This document shows, in pieces, positions 13,401 through 27,700 of a stretch of 64,000 nucleotides of DNA. Source of the stretch: Apostichopus japonicus (lineage: Eukaryota; Echinodermata; Holothuroidea; Aspidochirotida; Stichopodidae). The stretch's first letter is position 1. Each line of letters starts with the position of its first letter. The notes under the pieces were generated by a model. That model ran no database searches. It was not told the origin of the DNA and saw only the letters and a list, made by a program, of their open reading frames with translations. Where the stretch lies: positions 8,045,501 to 8,109,500 of the forward strand of contig NC_092568.1 of the NCBI RefSeq assembly GCF_037975245.1. Direction: 5' to 3'. The position numbers and the translations under genes were made by a program.

Positions 13401-16400
13401 AGCCAGCCCTTGTTGGGAAGTCTTGTTATATTTAGGTTCACATAAAATGATCACTCTCGTTACTTCTTACAGGATATTGTTTACAGGATATTGTTTGCCC
13501 ACAATTAAGAAATATCTTCCTGTTTTGATGTGCATGACCACACCTCCGCAGTCAAAACAAAGAATTCCGTCTTCTTCTTCTAAAGCTTCATTTTGAGTTT
13601 GACTCTTCCACACAACATTTGGTGGATTCCATATAGATTTAGCTAAAGGAACATATAATGTATCTGAAAACTATAATCAGTTCACTTAAATCTCAACAGA
13701 GAAGATGAGTAGACAAAGACTTAAGCAGACAGTCAATGGGCAACAGAAATGTATAACATTAATAAAGATTTTGGAACACAAAAGTACCTGGATTGGAGAA
13801 AATGGCTTATTACTTAAATATAACAAGAAACTATTTAAAGTAGAAGTCACCAAATATATAGTATCTCTTAGTTGGATGAGGATTGACGATTTGGTAATAA
13901 TGCATGGCTCGGTCAGATGGCAACTAAATACAAAATGCGATAAAATATGATGAAACTTCCGCAGAAATCACATAGTTGCAGCATCTAAATGGTAGATCCA
14001 GAAGGACGAATATTTGGGAGGTGCCTCAGAAGTGGGAGCACAGTGCTAAATGCAGTATAGGTAGATGGAAAAGTACAAATGAAGAGTCTGTGACAGGTAC
14101 AAGAGGAACAAAGTAGATGTCTCTTAGTTGGATGAGGAGTCACACTATGCGGTCATAATGAAGGGCAAACTTTTAGGATTCATTCCGGTTGTCCCCCAGA
14201 CGACCTGGTCTTACGTTACGGGTATCTGAACAGCGAATTTGTTGGCCCGAAAAAATGTAGTGAAATACTGAAGAAGAACCAATATGAACACTGTATAAGA
14301 GATGTGTATACTTGGTGTATAATACAAGCTTTGGGCCAGTAAAACTCCCCTTCTGGTGGATCATAGGCCTACCACTACTAATGGAAGGAGATACCAATTT
14401 ATCATTTTACCTATTTTGGGGGTTAAAATGCAATCTGAATTTGATGTACTGTAAAAAACAAAACAAACGGAAAAACTCCAAAGCTGATTTTGGTTTTCCA
14501 AACAGAAATTTGGTCGTCTCAAGCGTTGGACAAGCGTTCAAAAGTTTTCTTGTAATACGTGGCTTGGTCGGATGGTAGCTCAATAAAAAAATATGTAGGG
14601 TAACTCATCCAGTTAAAGGATTGGTTAAACTTTCATTACGACCTAATATTCCTCTTCCAATAACACCATATTTACTCACCAATGTTATCATTAACTGTAT
14701 ACTAATGTCTTCATCTCCCCTCAATACCATGGGACATTATTTAATAACTATAAGCCTTACTGTACCAGTTAATATGGTACCTTCATCATAACTCTTTGTT
14801 ACATTTTGCTATATGAGCGTTGAAGCTCTATAGTACAGTAGCTGTAAGTATATGTGGGCTGTGCGTGAGAGAAGGAGAAAGGAGAATTTTCTCTCTATTT
14901 TGAGTTGCATTACAGAAGCAATGATGAAATAACAACATTTTATTACTTTCCTCTTTCTTTCTACTTCAATTTTCTGATGAATTGAATCCTTTGCAACTGT
15001 TGGTGCATTAAAGCGATACATGGTTGATCCTTCAATTGTACTTGATGTAAAACAAAAAATGCAAACAAGGATACTTATCGGGCTGTGTGTAACGTACTTC
15101 AGTATCAAATAGATGGAGAAACTAAGATCCTAGGTCACAGTTCCGTACTAATAACATTGAGAAAAATCCAGAAGAAAAAACGCACGATGCTGGCACTTTG
15201 GATGGTAGAATGAGAAGAAAGGGCATTGACCGGGGGAGCCGGGCATTGAGGGCATGCAGTGTTAAAAGGTTACCAGTTCATTCTAGGCACGATAAAACAA
15301 GGTTGTGGGGAGACAGGTAAGCGAGGAGCAAAGTTAATCTATATATGCATACTGTAAGTGCATACGGTACACATGCATACTAAGGTACACTAAATCACCA
15401 TAGGGCTAGATCTCAAAGATAATCACACAAAATGTTTCACATTATTCCAATAAAAGTAGACAATTTAATGCACAATTACATTATAAAGTTCCAGCATCTG
15501 TGATGGGAAGAGGAAGGGTGATGTGGGGGGGGGGGGGAGAGAAGGAGAAGGGCAAAAGAAATAAAGCCTTGTTAAATTAAAATGAAATATTACTGTTCCT
15601 TGAAATCTATTCTACTGAACATGTACAAGACTTCCTGGATCTAACCATATTGCTTGGCACTCTGTCTATACATTATGTTAGTTCTTTAATTAATGCATTG
15701 TTATCGTTAATAGACTTGGTACGTAGATGCTAGACTACCCATAGGCAAAGTTATCACCTATCAATTTTCATGAAATGTTGCCGTCAGTGTATAGTCATAT
15801 TACTTCCGATACTGTATCATCATGTTATTTCTGAACCAAACACAATATAAGTTGATTCTAATGCTCGAATGGATTACAAATGTCCTAGGGATCATTTCAA
15901 CTTTTAAGCCAAAATTTTGAGTTTTTTATAAAAAAAATTTTTTTTTAAATTCTTAGTATTTAATTCTTCCTTGATCCGCTTAATCTTTGCATAAAGTCAC
16001 ATTAATAGAACTTTGATGCCTTATCTCAAATTTGAAATCACTATTCAAAGCTACCGGTCTCTATGGTAAAAATCAAAGAGCAACAAGTTCAGTCTACAAT
16101 GTTAAACTTGTTTTCTCGTGTATAACAGTAGCGTTTTGGGTGTAATTTTGTGTTACTCTGACTAAGCTAAAGAAACATTTACATATCTGGATAAGAGTCA
16201 GATACAACACTAAAAGGTCTGCTGACACCTATGAATAACATTGTCCTAATCACTCTGATCTATACGCATTCGAAATCATGAAAATAACTGCAACTCATCA
16301 TCAAAATCCATCGACCTTTTCTTTCAAGTCTTTTCTAGTTTTATTCATGAACAAACATTAGCTAATTATGCACATTGATGATATTAAAGGAGTGACTGCC

Positions 16401-19400
16401 TAATTTTTCTGTTATGTTATTTCTTTTGTTTTTACAACCTTCGTTTCAAGGACACTGAAAACAGGTTTGTGTGGACTAATGCGATTTTGTTGAAATATTT
16501 TTACCATCTTCTTTGAAAGAGGAACATCACATTATTCAAATGTTAATATGTGGGCTTATAATTAAGGGTTAACTTATTAAGGACTAAAATTAGAAATTTT
16601 GATTAGCGCAACACTCCACGTCATAGTTTGCACATATTTAATGAGTTTCCCAGATTTATCAAAACTTTCAAATGTGTATATCTTGGAAACGAAAAGCGCT
16701 TTCCGAATATTTTAACAGATTTTCACTGAGATTATCACACACAACAAATGTACTGAATATGTTGCAAAATTGGCTGGGTTGTCCGTAGTATTTTAAAGCC
16801 CCATTGTGCATTATTCCAATATAAACACCAACATACCGATCCCTAACCCTACGTTCTTGTTGACTACTAATATTCTGTAGTCAACAATCATGAGGATTTA
16901 CATTTTTTGGCAAAATTTTTCTGCATGTTTTGGATGAGAGAGAATTTCTACAAAAAAACAAAAAACAGTTCTCTAGACATTCATAGGATACTTATGGCAC
17001 CTATAGGTTTCCTTAATAATGAGAGATTATGTTGCAAGCACAGCCAGCTGCTTTAATTATAGAATGGGATAGAGCAATTGAGAATTGGCAGAATTTTTTA
17101 TTATCTCCCTCATTCAAGGTCACTTTAGTCAAATAATTAAAAGAAAACAACTTCCAGGAGGGAAAGACCAAATTAATTCCATTGAAAGGGACATGTCTAA
17201 ATGCATGTTGTTCAATATATGTTAATATTAGACAGGCAAACAAAGGGTCTAACAGGGGGGAAAAATCAAAAAAGAAATTTTTTTAAAAAGACCACACTGT
17301 AAATTACTGAGCTTGTGAACTATCCATGCTCTCCTGTAGTGGTAATACTGGAAAAGATTATGATATAGAGACTAATGTGCAGTACAGATCAACTTGCAAT
17401 ATTGAACTTGATGTGGGGCACTTAATATCAAACGGAACCCAAAAGTTATCAGGATTTTCGTCAAGACTTGAGAATGCAACACAAACTGATCTGTCATCAT
17501 TATTGTGAGCACTTCATAGCATGTTGAATATAAATATTATGTGGAAGTCGCATAAATTATAATAATGACAGAGATTTATAATGCACTAGTAACCACCCAG
17601 AAAAGGGAGATCCAGGCGCAATGAAGATCATGTAAAGTCAGGATTTGTCTGAGCTCTTCAAGAACCACATAAAAATAACTGCAGAGCAGACGACTTAATG
17701 GCACTATTTCGAAACAAGAGTCAGAGTGTAACAATGTGCGCAAATACTGTATATAGATCCTCTGCTTGCTATGTATGCCAAGAAGCATACATACACGCAT
17801 ACATACAGTGCATATACCGGTGCTATGGTCCAGTGGATAAAGGCGGTGGCATTTGAAGCAGTGCAGGGCTAGCAATGGGGAGGTTACTGGCCGTGTCATA
17901 GTAAGGTGGGTTTTCCATCCAAGAACAATCTACAGATTTCCCATCTGAAATAACTTTCTAAATTGAAAAGTTTCCAAATTTGTGTTAAAATGTTGAATTG
18001 AAAGCCACAAGAAGTGTAAGTTGTAATCCATAATTGCCCTTACGGGATTTTCCCACATTTGTGGTCGCTTAAGCGTCGTAAAAATAACTGCTGATATATA
18101 CTAAGATAAACAGTTTTCATACAATCACACATTCTGTATTTCAATGACAAAACCTTTTGCCAAAAAATTACTTCCATCCTTTTTTTTCACAATTGGAAAA
18201 AATACTTTTTTTATGCATAATGAAAGATGTTGTTCATTACGTGATCTCACAAATGATTTGCAAAAGAAAACTTAAAACGGAGAAAAAATTGCTTTATTCA
18301 AAACCAAAACTCTGAAATCCTATACTTTAATATAAGAAATCTCGACCTTTCTATCACAAAGTCATTGTGTGTTGCATCTATTTATTACCGCATTGATCAT
18401 CAACAATCTTCCTATCCTCTACATTATGCTGCAAAATACGGTGAATGATTCCAAGAACCTTTCTCTTGATGCATGAACATGATAATGGCTTGAATGCTTT
18501 TACATCTTTGACTACCAGAAGAAGATCCAGGTGCCTGACAACACCAGGCACGTTAATCAAACAGCTGAGCTGAAATACTGTTTCGGCACACATGTGAGTG
18601 TGTGTACAGTATGTAGTATTAGTATGTGCTGCGCAGTACTAATTTTTAATGCACTACGACTGTACACTTGCTAATGCCTATAGCTGGATGGCTGGCTGGC
18701 TACAGTACCCTTTTCTCGTTCGGTACGAAACTGTCAGCAGCCGGTAATTTATTCACGGGGATCGCAGCATTCTACATATATATCTAACATGATAAGGCTA
18801 AGTGTTTTACTCAGAGAGTAGACTTTACTACACTGATCGCCAGCCCAGGTACTACCAAACAGATGCACAGTTCAATACCACAGACCCAAGGGAAGAGTCC
18901 CGGATCTGAAGACCTACACAAGAGTTATTATAATGAGTACATTAGAACATGTATGCCTTTCCATGATCACGCTAAGATCGAAATGTTAGGATGTTGCCTA
19001 GTTGCTGCTGCTGTGTTTTCCCTAATTCTTGTTTTCTTTTTGCGCAGGCTTTAAGCTCTTGTCGAACTTTATCAAGAAAATGCTTCATTGGACACAATCT
19101 GTTTCATAATTAAATAGTAACAGTTCAAAACTCTTTTAATAATATGGGTTATAATATATACCAAATGTACTCAACAGATGCCTTTTGTCTGTGTGTGCTT
19201 CTGTTATAACACTCATCTTTGAACATTCACTACTTGACTGGGTTTTTGGGGGAGGGGGAGGGGAGGGGCGAGATGTGGGGGAGGAGGAAGGGAGTGGGAG
19301 AGGTTATGCAAACTTGTGCTTTTCAACCACTGTTTTCTTTCTCACAAGCTGGACACAAACAAGGAAGATATTGTGTGATAGCTTATCACATACTGAGAAA

Positions 19401-22400
19401 ATATTAAGTGTTCTGCAGTATGAACTACTATAATGTAGACTCAATTAGTTCAGTATCATATGAGCTTATGAGTCATTTTTAACTAGATCTGGGTTTAGAG
19501 TGCCATGGGATCCCTACCTTTTTTGCTATTCAAAAGTTGTCAAGAGCCCTCAAAGACAAATAAATTATGTATTTATAGATTGCCAATACCAATAGCACAG
19601 TCAACTGGAAGATATATGAACTGCGCCCACTGGTATTCTTCTTCTCAAAGAATACAGAAACATTGAAGAAGTAATATGATATATATGTGGGTGGAAAGTT
19701 TTGTCATTCATTTTACAGGTGGAAGATGTCACCCCACTGAGACACATAAAAGTTACAGCACCATCATTACAACTGTTTGCCAAGAAGTGTGACTGTATTG
19801 TACTCTGTTAATTTACTCATCGCCTTCACGGCTTTCGATTTTCTTTCTCTTTTTCGAGCCGGTCCAGAGGACCTGAATACCACTAGGAATCGTAACCCTA
19901 GCTCGTGTCAAGGTCAAATAATGGGTACTCATGTTTCAACTTCAGTATGAATTTTATGACCACCACGAAAGTATTGTTTTCTTCATGATCCAACCTTTGA
20001 CCAGCTGACTGTATGATAATAAATCAGCTGTTAAAAGGGACATTCCAGAGGCAATCAATGTAAAACTTAATATGAAGGGGAAAATATTCCAAAATGCTTT
20101 TTGAAACCTTCATCTCAATATCTTGTCCCTAACTTTGAGATATGGATGATTGAACAATTACAGGTATTTATTTAAGTCATAATTTGACAGTTAAGAAACT
20201 GTTTCATGATCTGCCATGTTTTCCAACATGCCAAATTATCTGAAGAAACAAAATGCTCATCTTGTAAATGGTGTACATATATGGTCTACATATACTAATA
20301 TTTTGGAAATATATATACTTTACATGTATCCAACAAGTTGATAGCACTTTGCCTTCTAATGTGGTCTTTTCATGGCCTACTGCTGGATGATAAGAAAAAT
20401 TTACATGCTGTGGACTGCATGGTAGTCAACATGTAACAATCTTTCTTCTAAATAAGTAGGGTAACAAGTATTACCCATCTAACCCCCCCTTCCCACCCCA
20501 ATTCATGCCCTGTTTTCACTAGACCCTGAGCATGGTACTGGATCCAAAAAACAGTCTGATGTAAAATGCTCTGTCTATAAATGGTACACTGAATGAGCTA
20601 CTTACATATACCCAATATTTTTCTTAAATAGTTACTTAATTACTCATAAATACTTAAAACATGTGCACTAATGTACTTTAGCTTTGAATGAAGTCTTTTT
20701 ACTGCCTGTTGCCTTGAAAACTTCCCCTAATAGTACTGGTGAATTGTGTGAAAGCTTTGACTTTCTGTATGGTCCTAATAGGACTTTACTTTTAATACAA
20801 TTTATTCAAGCAAATAGACTTCCTAACACATCATCAGTTAGTAAAAGTGGGTTCATATATATACTCCCACACCTTTATGTCAATCTTTTAACATTCCTTC
20901 CCTTATGCTGTACAATGCCTATTATCAGTGACAGGTAAATTGTTGCATTCTAATTGTAGATTTTCAAGTTCCTTTAACCCGTACAGAGTGTTAAAAACAC
21001 TGTATGGGTAAATTTCAATTTGGTATTAAACTTTTAGTAGTTGGATATATCATGTATATATATGTCCTACACATGGGTAATTTGCCAAGGCCTCCTTTGC
21101 ATGTACTGTATGTGTAAATCAAACAGAAAGACAAAAAAATTTCATAATAAATGATCTGTTGTATTATATACTGTGTACAATTTAATGGTTGTACTATAAA
21201 CAGATGAAGCTACAGTACTACTGCAGTCAGACTCTCTGATGTTAGTTAAGTATTATACAGTAGCATTTGTAAATCCTTCCTATCAACACTCTCAAAATGA
21301 TCAAATGTAATCAAACACTTGGGATTTATACCACAGGTCTTGTAAAGCCTGATGTGTGACATGTATTGTATACTGTGGTAGTAGTAGTGGTAGGTTGGGA
21401 TATGTGCCATGGTTATTACGAGTACCTGACACATCTTAATCTGCCCAATTATAAGATAATTTACATGCTGTGGATGGCATGGTAGAAAAAAATACAACAT
21501 ACTTTAAACAACCAGGGTAACAAGTATGCCACCCATTTAAGCCCTGTTTTCATTAGACCCTGAGCATGGTGTTGAATCCAATGAGCACTGTGTGTGTTGT
21601 ATTTATACAGATCAAGCCTCATGATTGTAACCCCCATGATAGATCAATATAGAGGGGGAGGGAGCGGAGGGGGGAGTTATCAGACCATGCACATGATGAT
21701 ATTAAATTTGTAATGTAAATGCAGGTCCAGGTTGACTAAGGATCAGCGCTGACCTTTTACTTGCATTGTTTTATGTTACAAGCATAATGCAACACTAAAG
21801 TAGTAGGCATAAATAGCACAAATTAAATGTTAATGGGTAGATCAGGTCTGAACTCTCAAAATCACAAAACTTGTTTTAATTCTGAACCTAAATGTAGGGT
21901 CAGATCAGAAATGTTAAAGCCACCTTAAACACAGCTTCATAAGCAAGGTAATCAATCATGGCCACAAGTTTGCTGATTGCTGAGTGCTGACAGACTTGCT
22001 GATAGGTTGGTGCAAGTACAAATTTACAATACCATGCTTCCACCATATGGGGGGGGGTGTGACCCCCAGGAGGGGTCCTTCAGGGAAATCTGCCAGTACT
22101 GCAAAAAATTAAAGGGAGAGCCATGGTTCATTCTTTTAAATAAATGTTTTCTTTCAGTGTGGGAAAACGATTGCTCAGCAGGTATTTTGTTGAGTTTGCA
22201 GGTTTGACATTTACAGTACATGCGTAAGAGTTGGAATGACACTTAACGTAGAAAAGATAAGGGCAGTGTGAAGGGTTTGATGGTGGAATATTTTTGAAGA
22301 CTGTGCTAGAGTAACTTTTTACAAATGCATATATATTCCAATACATGGAAGTGAGCGGGAATGCTAGGTGTGGCCCGAGTGGCTACTGGATTATGCAGTG

Positions 22401-24724
22401 GATGATTGCATCCGATCTTTTCATAATCTTTTCGACTCTAAATGAGGGTGCCATGAACTCAGAAAGGATCTCTGAACTCTTGTTGAGTCAAAGTAAGATT
22501 GTGATGATAGCCACTTGTTACAGTTTCAAACACTGGCATAAACCTGACATAAAAAGAAGCTAAAGTAATGGTACTTATAGAGACTTCATCTTCTCAAGAT
22601 CTAGTCAAGGTCATCCTAACCTGTTCACTGTATACAATTTCACTACTTTGTGCCAGTACTCAAGAACACTGAACTGCTGTCACAAGACGTCATCAAATTT
22701 CGAGCACGACTGGGACCGGCGACTGGGACCGGAAGAATTTTCCTGTTTTCTCAGCACTGATAATTTAATACTTTATATCCCTGGACCCTGATTTACACCT
22801 TCATTATCTTGGGGCCTTCCAGTGGCAGGTGATGTGGCATGTGAAAAGGACTCTATGGGGAAGAGGTACTCCCCTTGACTTTGAGAAATTTGATATAATT
22901 AAGGGTGCTGGAAGTTTTTGTGGACTGGTTGATATATTTTGCAGTTTTTGAGGTAATTTATGCTCAAGATTTTTCTGATTTTCCATCACAAATATTGAAA
23001 AGTGTTTCTTTCTTTTTTTCGCTTCAGAAATGTCTGTGCAACCCTAAAAAGGGGTTGCAAGTTGCAATCCCTACTTTGGATACCAGGGCATTATATTTGG
23101 ATGGTTTTGATGACTTACTTAGGACTGAGGTTATCATTCCCTTAAATGTGATCCTTATGATAGCTGAAAACCATGGGAAGGAGACCGACTCCCAGACAAG
23201 TATTTCACACTTCGACCCTTGTGATAATGTTACAGAACCTTTCACCTGTCAATACTCTTTTGAACACAATTATGGGTCCCTTCACCTAACTGACAAATTT
23301 ATGTAACCAAATTTGATCCACATCAAATTAAACACCAAAGTAGGAGAAGCATTTTCAGTGATTTCAAATTTGGATTGACATAAATAGGAACCATGAAGAA
23401 CTCATTATGGAGGGAGGGAGTATCATCTTCTGTACACAGTCAGAATAAATTTACTGAAACTGAACTTTTTTCTGATTAGATCACCATGGATGTTAAATGA
23501 CCTTTGACCTCCACCACAAACAATAGCAACTGAGAACTCACTAAGGGGGCAATCTTACATACCAAAGATGACATTCATCAAAACTGAATGTGGTGAGTTA
23601 TCATGATAACAATGTACATGGGATGAAAAAGATATGCACAGAGGTTAAAAGAATGTAGTGCAGACACATGCAAACACAAACAGATGCCTCCATGGTCACA
23701 TGTATGACTCCTTGTGACTTTGGTAAAAAAAAATGAACCGTTTTGTCAACATTTAGTCTAGGCCTAGCACACTTTCAATTATAATGATATTTATTACCCA
23801 TGTGGCCAATGTATCCTTCTTTGTAAGAATCTGGATCATAGAATGTGTTTTGTCATTAACTGGTAAAGGCTAGCATATACACTAATAACACTATCAGCTA
23901 ATTACATCTCCACAGGTTGTGGGGAGACAGGTAAGCGAGAAACGCAAAGTAAATACTACTCTGTTACAACTGCTTTCATCCAAAGTCTGTTATAATTTAA
24001 CTGTATCCTCAAACTTTTGATGTGATTTCACAGTTTATACCATCAATTTAGAACCAAAATTTACTAATAGATAAGAATAAGGAGAAACTGAGTTCAATCC
24101 TACAATTTTCACTGAAAACAAAGTCATCTTAGGCAAGTATCTTAATTATTGGTCTCACCAAAATTTTATTTGCCAAGTTTACAATATCATCATAATAATT
24201 CATAATAATAATTCTTCGCTTTTTTGTGCATTTTGTAATTCTGTCTCCAGTGTCCTTGGAATACTCTACCTATTGTGTTCAATATTCATATCATTCATGT
24301 TTGGAGATGTAAGCAAAGAACTATGATTATTTATGATTATAACATCTACAGCAACAATAGTAAATGAAGGACAACAAGTTTGAAGAGAGAGGCAGATATT
24401 GAAATTCTTACCTATATATTTGAAAAGTCTGCACTTTCTTGTTTTTTTCCTATATGTGTTTTTATATTTCTGTTATTTTGGCCTTGCTTTAATGTTGTCG
24501 AGCTTTTTACATACAAAACAAGTACTCTTCTTATAACATTCTTTTAACAAAGATATACTGTATCTTTTATTTCATGAGTCATTGTTTCAGCAATTCACCT
24601 TGATTAAATGTGTGTTTATTCCTTACCACAACCATGTTTTTGTTTTTGTTTTTTTGAATGATCATTCGCAATATGTGCCTTATTAAAAATACACCTGGTG
24701 CAAATGAGAATGAAATCATGAAAT

Positions 24725-24761
<37 letters not shown>

Positions 24762-27700
24762 CTTTCAGCCTGTAGTCACTTATATAATCTTTTTATTAAA
24801 ATTAAGTTAAAAACAATAACAACATGAAATGACCCAAGTTTGAATATGAATTCTACAGAAGAGATATTTGTTGTTGAGTGACTTAACATTTAAAAACTTT
24901 GACTTTGTATTTTGACCTCATGTGAACTTTGACCTCCATGAAAGTCAATAGGCCTCCAGTACTTGCAATAGAATTGAATGTCAAATTTCAGTTACTGTAT
25001 CCTATGCCACTAAAAGCATATGAACATGGATTTATGCACATACCTACCCTGACACATATAAATACATACATATGCCAGTGTGACTGCACAGGTCCCATGC
25101 CTTAGATAAGGAACCATAAAATGGTATTAAATGCCACATGTATGCTAAAATTATATTCTTCCAAAGGATCAGTGTCACAAAGCAGCTGTACTTAAGTAGT
25201 TAACTGATGGGGCCCATCAAAAAAATTGGTTATAAAATTGATACTGAAGGCCTAAGTACTATTGAAGGCAATCGATCTTTTACGTTATTACCAAATGAAT
25301 GTGTTGCAAAAACTTTAATGTTGTTTACACATATGTATACATACATTATTGCATTCAGCTTTGTCCATGCAAGAATGTTACATTATAGCAAAACCTATAA
25401 TGTTATGACAAAATAAAGAAAAGTATTTCTTTTTAGTATCCAATACTGGGCATTATATACCACTGTAGGCAACTTCTTTAGTAGGTAGTTTAGCAGCTTG
25501 TATGCTATTTAGTATCTGCCTGGAATATATGCTTTTAAGGATACAAGATTTTTTCTGGAATGAAATGACCATATTTCCATGATATATAATTTACAAAAGA
25601 CCTTACACATATATATATCAGGCTCAGACAATTCCCGTTTGTTAAAAATATGTATATTATTCATCATTTCATATAGATTTTTGTGACATTCCGAAATTAT
25701 CGTTATTGTCTTAGAGGCACAAATTGAATAATGAAATCTTTCAGAGACTGTTAGTATCACCAAGAGATTTCTTGGTTTCACTGTTCCCAGTCTCTTTAAA
25801 CCATCACCTGATTAAGCATGAGCTAGGAGAGATTTGTGACTGCTTCCTGTCAATAGTCTGTAAATGTGATGCAATTGAAATACATAATTTACATGTAACT
25901 GGTAGCACAGTATATACATATATATATATATATATACCAACAATGATTCACAAGGATATGGGGTATTAAAGACTGCAGTTGATAGTATTTCACTATTTCA
26001 CAAACAAAATTATTTTCCTTGAATAAATAAATATCAGATTCATTCAGATAATGAATCAGGTTGACTGTTCCAGATCCAGGCCTCAAAATTCGGGCAATTT
26101 ACTGGCTGTTAAATGCCTGTGGATTTTGCTGTTTGCCAGTAGAAAAAAACAAAAAAAGCACTGGCAATTTTCTGCCAGTGGACATTGAGAAGTTAAACAT
26201 GTGGTACAGTAAGTCGGTTAACTATCTTCAGACAAAGAATTAGCATAATATTCATACCTACAGTAACATAAGCCCTGTTATTACTGACGATTATCAGTAA
26301 ATATTATTGGGACTACTCTCAACAGCCTGTACAGTAAACTTTATTGCCAGTGTGTTGTAGTAAGGAAAATGCCAGTGAAGACTTTTTGAAGGCATTTAGC
26401 CAGTAGATTTCTTTTTTCAGTAGCAGCATTTGGTTATAGCATTTGAAGGGGCTAACATTGTGAAATTTAGACCTGCATATTTTCTTGACCAGCTACTGCT
26501 TGTGCAATTTTAATGTCATAATCAATGCTGGCTCAAGTCACTAAATCTGGAAGTGTAGTGGCTTAATAGACAAACAGGTCAAATTGTATCTCAATATGAG
26601 ATAACTTAGGCCGACTCCAGTGAGGAAGAAATACCACCGGTGATAGAGTTGACCTTAAAACTACTCATTACAACTCCGATGGATATTATATGCAAACAAG
26701 CCGAGACCTTGGACATTTGCCACTCTGCTAGCTGTATAGTGTTGTTACTTACTGCTTCTAAGTATAGATTTCTGTTTTGGAAATGAACAGTTTCTTAAGG
26801 TGCAAAATGTCTGTTGTGGCACTGATGCAAGAAGGAGACAAAATTGTTGTCATTATTTTGTGCTCAGATATTTTGCAATAAAAGACACACAAAGGCTACA
26901 TACAGTACATTAAAATTGATCAATGTTGACAATATTATTTAGGTATTCCCAACATTTTAAGTCCAAGCAAGGACATGGAAAAATGTCGACTGACATATTT
27001 ATTCAAAATATGAAACTTAATTTGCATGAATTTTGTCAAAACCACCATTAATGGCCTAATTGTGACTTCCCCAGGAAACAAAACCAAAAGTATGATACAA
27101 AATGCAGTCCTATCATTGTGACGATGGACTTCTTCAGCAATTGTGGGCACTGTGGCCTGTCATATCAGTCCTAACAGTGCTCTAGATATGGCCCTGGATC
27201 CTAATGCGCATGATCTATCCTGTTTTCAGATCTCCATATCCAAAACCATAAGTTTATAAAGCGCATTCACGATCGATAAAATAAATCTTCGAATGTGCTG
27301 TAAAACAGTAAGAAGATAAAAAATACACACCAAAAGCCCTAAATAGACAATGTGAGAAAGGAAGTATGCCAGAACCTTTCGGACAGGTGTGATTTAAGCT
27401 AACGTTTTAAAAGAATCCACAGATCGAGATTGTTGAATATCATGAAGTAAATCTCTCCACCATTTTGGGCCCATAACACTAAAAGGCCGTGCAGCAAAAG
27501 TCTTAAGTCTTGTAAAAGGAATTAATAGTCTTTGAATGATATATATAATATGATTTCATGTCCTGGTTACTTCTTGACAATTCCATAAAGAGATCTTGCA
27601 GATAGTGAGGTATTCTTTTGTACATGGTACTTTTGATTCAATTTTGAGTAATATATCCCTGTAATAATAAAGTGGTGGTTTTAGCCTTAATTTCTCACAT

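Noticed and set aside
17576-17899. 107-codon minus frame with Cys pairs resembling a zinc finger
   Set aside because: Its N-terminal third is the reverse of a tRNA-type SINE. Cys spacing matches no known finger.
22905-23306. 133-codon plus frame and overlapping minus frame
   Set aside because: No recognisable domain, no splice signals, low-complexity start. The minus frame over the same bases is equally long, suggesting chance or an unknown repeat.
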